15,413 nucleotides of DNA from Paludibacteraceae bacterium. GTDB lineage: Bacteria; Bacteroidota; Bacteroidia; Bacteroidales; Paludibacteraceae. Below the pieces are notes generated by a model. The model was not told the origin of the DNA and searched no databases. It was given only the letters and a program-made list of their open reading frames with translations. This document shows positions 12,487-15,413 of the stretch, piece after piece. The stretch spans positions 1 through 15,413 of the forward strand of contig JAKSMY010000048.1 in assembly GCA_024400275.1 (NCBI GenBank), read 5' to 3'. Position 1 is the stretch's first letter, and the number at the start of each line of letters is the position of its first letter. Position numbers and translations under genes: made by a program.

Positions 12487-15413
12487 TTACTTAACAATGA
12501 GTTTGCATGCCTTGGCCTGTCCGTCCGTAGCCGTGTATTGCAGTATGAATACACCGCTTGAAGCAGGAGCGATCTGGGTGTTGACACCGGCCTTGACATT
12601 GAAGTTGTCCATAACAGCACCGTTGGTATTCATGATAACCACTTGACCTTCGTCGGCAGTCTCGATGGTGTAGGTTCTGCCCGGAGCCATTATCGTAGGA
12701 ATAACAACAGGACTCGGTTTCACAATCTCCGCAACAGCGGCACCGTTGAACTCTTTCTCGCAAATCATGAATTTGTTTCCGGCCTCGTCGTAAGCGTATG
12801 CATAGTAGATACCGTTCATAGCAGCACCGTTAGCCTCGTGGTAATCCTGACTATTCTGACCGGCTACCAACTTACCGTCTTTGTACCACTCGTAGCGAAC
12901 GAAGGATGCAGTTTCGTTATTGTTGTTGATGATAGCTACATCGTTCCACAATTGAACCATATAGTCATAGCAACCCGTTTCATCGTGGTGGACATAGATA
13001 GTCTCCGTGTAGGTGATTGCGGGTTGTACATTGTCACCACCAACAGTAATCGTTACGTCAACAGGACCTTCTACACCTTCTTTGATAGTGATCTCACCGG
13101 TCTCGGGATTGTACTCGGCTTTGTCTGCCGGATTAATCTTGACATCAATGTCAACGAAGTCGTTAATACGCTCGCCATTCTCGTCAAGAATTTCAACAGG
13201 GATAATGTCGCCTGCATGGAAACCTTCCTCGGGTTCGGGCAACTTGAAGTCCGTAGCGGGAGTGAACGCATCAACATTAACCTTGGTATCGATAGTCTTG
13301 GTCTCAACACCTTCACCGGAGATAGTGGTTTTAACCGTTATTTCACTAGCTTTGATGAACTCAATTTCACCGGTATTGGGGTTGTATTGAGCACTGCCTT
13401 CAGGTTCGAAGGTATATTCAACTTTGCACTTGTCAGTAATGTCTTTGCCGTCTTTGTCATAAACTTTGACATCATTCATATCCAGTACATCACCGGGGTT
13501 CAAGTCTGTCGGAATCTCCGGAATTGTAACTTCATTAACTTGGAACGGAGCAACAGTTACAGGTGTCACGTAAGAAGACTTTTCAGGATCTACCAGCGGG
13601 TCAGTAACCTTCGTAGTAATCGTGAAGGGCTCTGCCTTGTCAATAACCAAATTACCGTTTTCATCAATGTGAGCAACGCCTTCCGGCTCAATAATGTACT
13701 CAATCTTATCTATCTGGTCGGTAATGTCCTTGCCGTTTTGGTCGTAAACCTTAACATTGTCCAAGGAGACGATGTCACCGATGTGAGCCTCACCCTTAAC
13801 CACCTCTTCGGGCAGTTCAATTTCGCTGATAGAAGCAGGTTTACCATGGATGGTAATCGTATCAATCTTAGTTTCCATGCCCTCGACCTCGGTGGTAACA
13901 ACAACGGTAATAGGATCAATCGGCAGATCAACTACGAGGTCACCTTCGGGAGTTACGTGAGCAGCACCTTCCGGATTAATTACATAAGTTCTCTCCACTT
14001 GTTCAGGCGGAATCTGGTGGCCTTCTTCGTCATAAACAGGCACGTCACCGGTATGGATAACATCACCTACTCGCGGCTCTTCCAATTCTTCCTTCAGTGC
14101 TTCATTCCAATTGATTTCTTTCACAACACCAACGACGGTTATTTCGTGCACTTTCTCAACAGGGCCGGTGAAATCATCGTTACCTTTAGCCGTAACAATG
14201 AGACGAACAACGCCTTTGCTTACAGGAGTAACCACGCAGCCATTGATGTCAACTATTCCTTCATAGGTTTTAGGTACGCTCACAGAGTCAATGCCTAATG
14301 GGCTGAGCGTAGTGAAATAATTCTTCAAGTCGTAGGTGTAATCTTTACCCAACAAAAGGGTATCTAACATATTGTCAAAGATTTGCTCTTTAACGGCTTT
14401 GAGTTTGAAGTTGAACTCTTGGGTAGCGGGTTTCAGGGTGTCACCGGCAACGGTAACGGTAACCTTAACGTCACCTGAGCGGTCAACAACGAAGTTGCCG
14501 TTCTCGTCCAAGTGCATATTTTCAGCAGGCTCGATAGCATACGTGATGTTAGCCTCAGGAGCATCCAGCGTGTCACCGCTTTCACCCAAAACAACGAACA
14601 TGTTCTTGATTGTATCCAAAACATTCAGGTTAAGAGGATCAACAGTGCTGTTGAGTTCGATAGAACCAACCACGCCGTTTGCATAAACGTTAACGGTTGA
14701 GTCCATAGCGAAGTGGTCGCAAGTTTGAGCAGCCTTGGCAACGATTTGGAATGCGCCGGCTTGCATAACCTGGTAACCTCCGGTCACTTCCTCTACGGCA
14801 GTAGCAGGAATGAACTCGTAAGTCATCTCGGCCTCGTCCTCGGTAGAGGCAAGAGCAGCAGGCAGGGTGTCGCCCTTAGCAATAGTCTCGGGCAAGTTCC
14901 ATTTGATAACATTCTTGCTTTCCTCAGCCACATATATAAATATGGTGTCAGCCTTGGCAGGAACGAGCGTATTGGGTTGCAACATAGCAATGATACGGGT
15001 TGTACCTACACATTGAGGAATGATGTTACCGTTCTCGTCAATCGTTACACCGCCTTCAGGCGAAATTTCGTATTTATAGTTCACGCTATCTTTAGGCAGT
15101 TCGTTACCTAATGTATCCTTTACTACAAACGGATTAGCCAATGTGTCGCCTTTTTGCAGCGTAGTAGTATCTTCGGGCAAAGAAGGAGTCTCGATAACCA
15201 CTTCTTCTTTGTTGTAAGCAGTGACACCCTTAACGGTGTAGTAGGCGATGGTGGTAAACTTGCCCTTTTCGTCCTTGTCCTGACCCCAGAACATGATGTT
15301 GGCGTAGTGAATACCCGGCTCATCCAATTTGTACTGCACAGCGTATGGGATATTCTCCTTGTACTGATCCAATGCGGTAGGAATCTTGGAAGACTGTACA
15401 TCGAACATGTCGG
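12487..15413 (-). CDS. Large repeat protein with T9SS C-terminal sorting domain (partial)
   Basis: The 3' part of a long gene; the frame is open through the right edge, and the Met at 15408 is probably internal. At least 973 residues are visible. The body is built from tandem Ig-like/bacterial Ig units of about 90-100 residues. Each contains a (Y)xIxPEGxAxxxENGxLxI strand pair and a GDxxxxxDVxVYDxxGKDITD loop; the best copies lie at about 13135, 13405, 13690 and 13980. Before the end comes an Ig-like module with RYEWYKDGKLVAGQ. The last 70 residues match a type A T9SS sorting domain (VVIMNTNGAVMDNF...SSGVFILQYT...CKLIVK). It is inferred to be exported by the type IX system and attached to or released from the surface. 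Ligand or adhesion function is unknown. Confidence 0.85.
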   Translation of the reverse strand, partial: DMFDVQSSKIPTALDQYKENIPYAVQYKLDEPGIHYANIMFWGQDKDEKGKFTTIAYYTVKGVTAYNKEEVVIETPSLPEDTTTLQKGDTLANPFVVKDTLGNELPKDSVNYKYEISPEGGVTIDENGNIIPQCVGTTRIIAMLQPNTLVPAKADTIFIYVAEESKNVIKWNLPETIAKGDTLPAALASTEDEAEMTYEFIPATAVEEVTGGYQVMQAGAFQIVAKAAQTCDHFAMDSTVNVYANGVVGSIELNSTVDPLNLNVLDTIKNMFVVLGESGDTLDAPEANITYAIEPAENMHLDENGNFVVDRSGDVKVTVTVAGDTLKPATQEFNFKLKAVKEQIFDNMLDTLLLGKDYTYDLKNYFTTLSPLGIDSVSVPKTYEGIVDINGCVVTPVSKGVVRLIVTAKGNDDFTGPVEKVHEITVVGVVKEINWNEALKEELEEPRVGDVIHTGDVPVYDEEGHQIPPEQVERTYVINPEGAAHVTPEGDLVVDLPIDPITVVVTTEVEGMETKIDTITIHGKPASISEIELPEEVVKGEAHIGDIVSLDNVKVYDQNGKDITDQIDKIEYIIEPEGVAHIDENGNLVIDKAEPFTITTKVTDPLVDPEKSSYVTPVTVAPFQVNEVTIPEIPTDLNPGDVLDMNDVKVYDKDGKDITDKCKVEYTFEPEGSAQYNPNTGEIEFIKASEITVKTTISGEGVETKTIDTKVNVDAFTPATDFKLPEPEEGFHAGDIIPVEILDENGERINDFVDIDVKINPADKAEYNPETGEITIKEGVEGPVDVTITVGGDNVQPAITYTETIYVHHDETGCYDYMVQLWNDVAIINNNNETASFVRYEWYKDGKLVAGQNSQDYHEANGAAMNGIYYAYAYDEAGNKFMICEKEFNGAAVAEIVKPSPVVIPTIMAPGRTYTIETADEGQVVIMNTNGAVMDNFNVKAGVNTQIAPASSGVFILQYTATDGQAKACKLIVK

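Noticed and set aside
12643..14298. Long open frame on the plus strand (551 codons)
   Set aside because: It is antisense to the T9SS repeat protein; low-complexity N/V/R/F-rich translation with no family motif, a by-product of codon bias.
15406..15408. ATG as the true start of the T9SS protein
   Set aside because: The frame remains open upstream to the window edge, and no signal peptide follows this Met.

Overview
The window looks like chromosomal DNA of a member of the Bacteroidales (phylum Bacteroidota). The evidence is promoters of the Bacteroides type (TTTG, about 20 bp, TAnnTTTG), a surface protein ending in a type IX secretion (T9SS) sorting domain, an OmpA-like outer-membrane protein, and the gene order DUF4271 / hemD / rnpA / yidD. 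tRNAs without encoded CCA and short tandem repeats in most gene gaps fit as well. Genus cannot be named from the sequence alone.

Left part (1-5930) is accessory. It starts with an AAA+ ATPase/DUF4143 gene on the minus strand. A 300-bp gap follows that holds three tandem arrays flanked by a 44-bp inverted repeat; each arm of the repeat is an outward-facing promoter. The rightward promoter reads through a two-hairpin leader into a tightly overlapped three-gene module, DUF3791-like / DUF3990 (putative ADP-ribosyltransferase fold) / small partner, probably toxin-antitoxin-like. Next comes a 300-bp region with strong nested base pairing (candidate structured RNA, 2794-2990). It lies directly upstream of a two-gene operon: an EcoRI-family adenine DNA methyltransferase and a DUF262-HNH nuclease-like protein, most simply read as a restriction-modification-like defence pair. 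A gene-free stretch of about 750 bp (5175-5928) is packed with hairpins and short direct repeats.

Middle part (5929-7490), minus strand: tRNA-Ser(UGA), tRNA-Arg(CCG), a YugP-type membrane zinc metallopeptidase, and a Fur-family regulator whose regulatory metal site appears degraded. The fur promoter overlaps a divergent promoter that drives the next operon.

Right part (7494-10837), plus strand: a compact housekeeping operon of a LOG-family protein, a DUF4271 membrane protein, uroporphyrinogen-III synthase (hemD), the RNase P protein (rnpA), yidD and trmD. Junctions overlap, and two starts are non-ATG (TTG and GTG). The operon ends at a strong bidirectional terminator shared with the converging minus-strand genes.

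Far right (10843-15413), minus strand: an OmpA-domain outer-membrane protein and, just upstream of it, the 3' part of a large T9SS-exported protein made of tandem Ig-like repeats. That gene runs off the right edge of the window.
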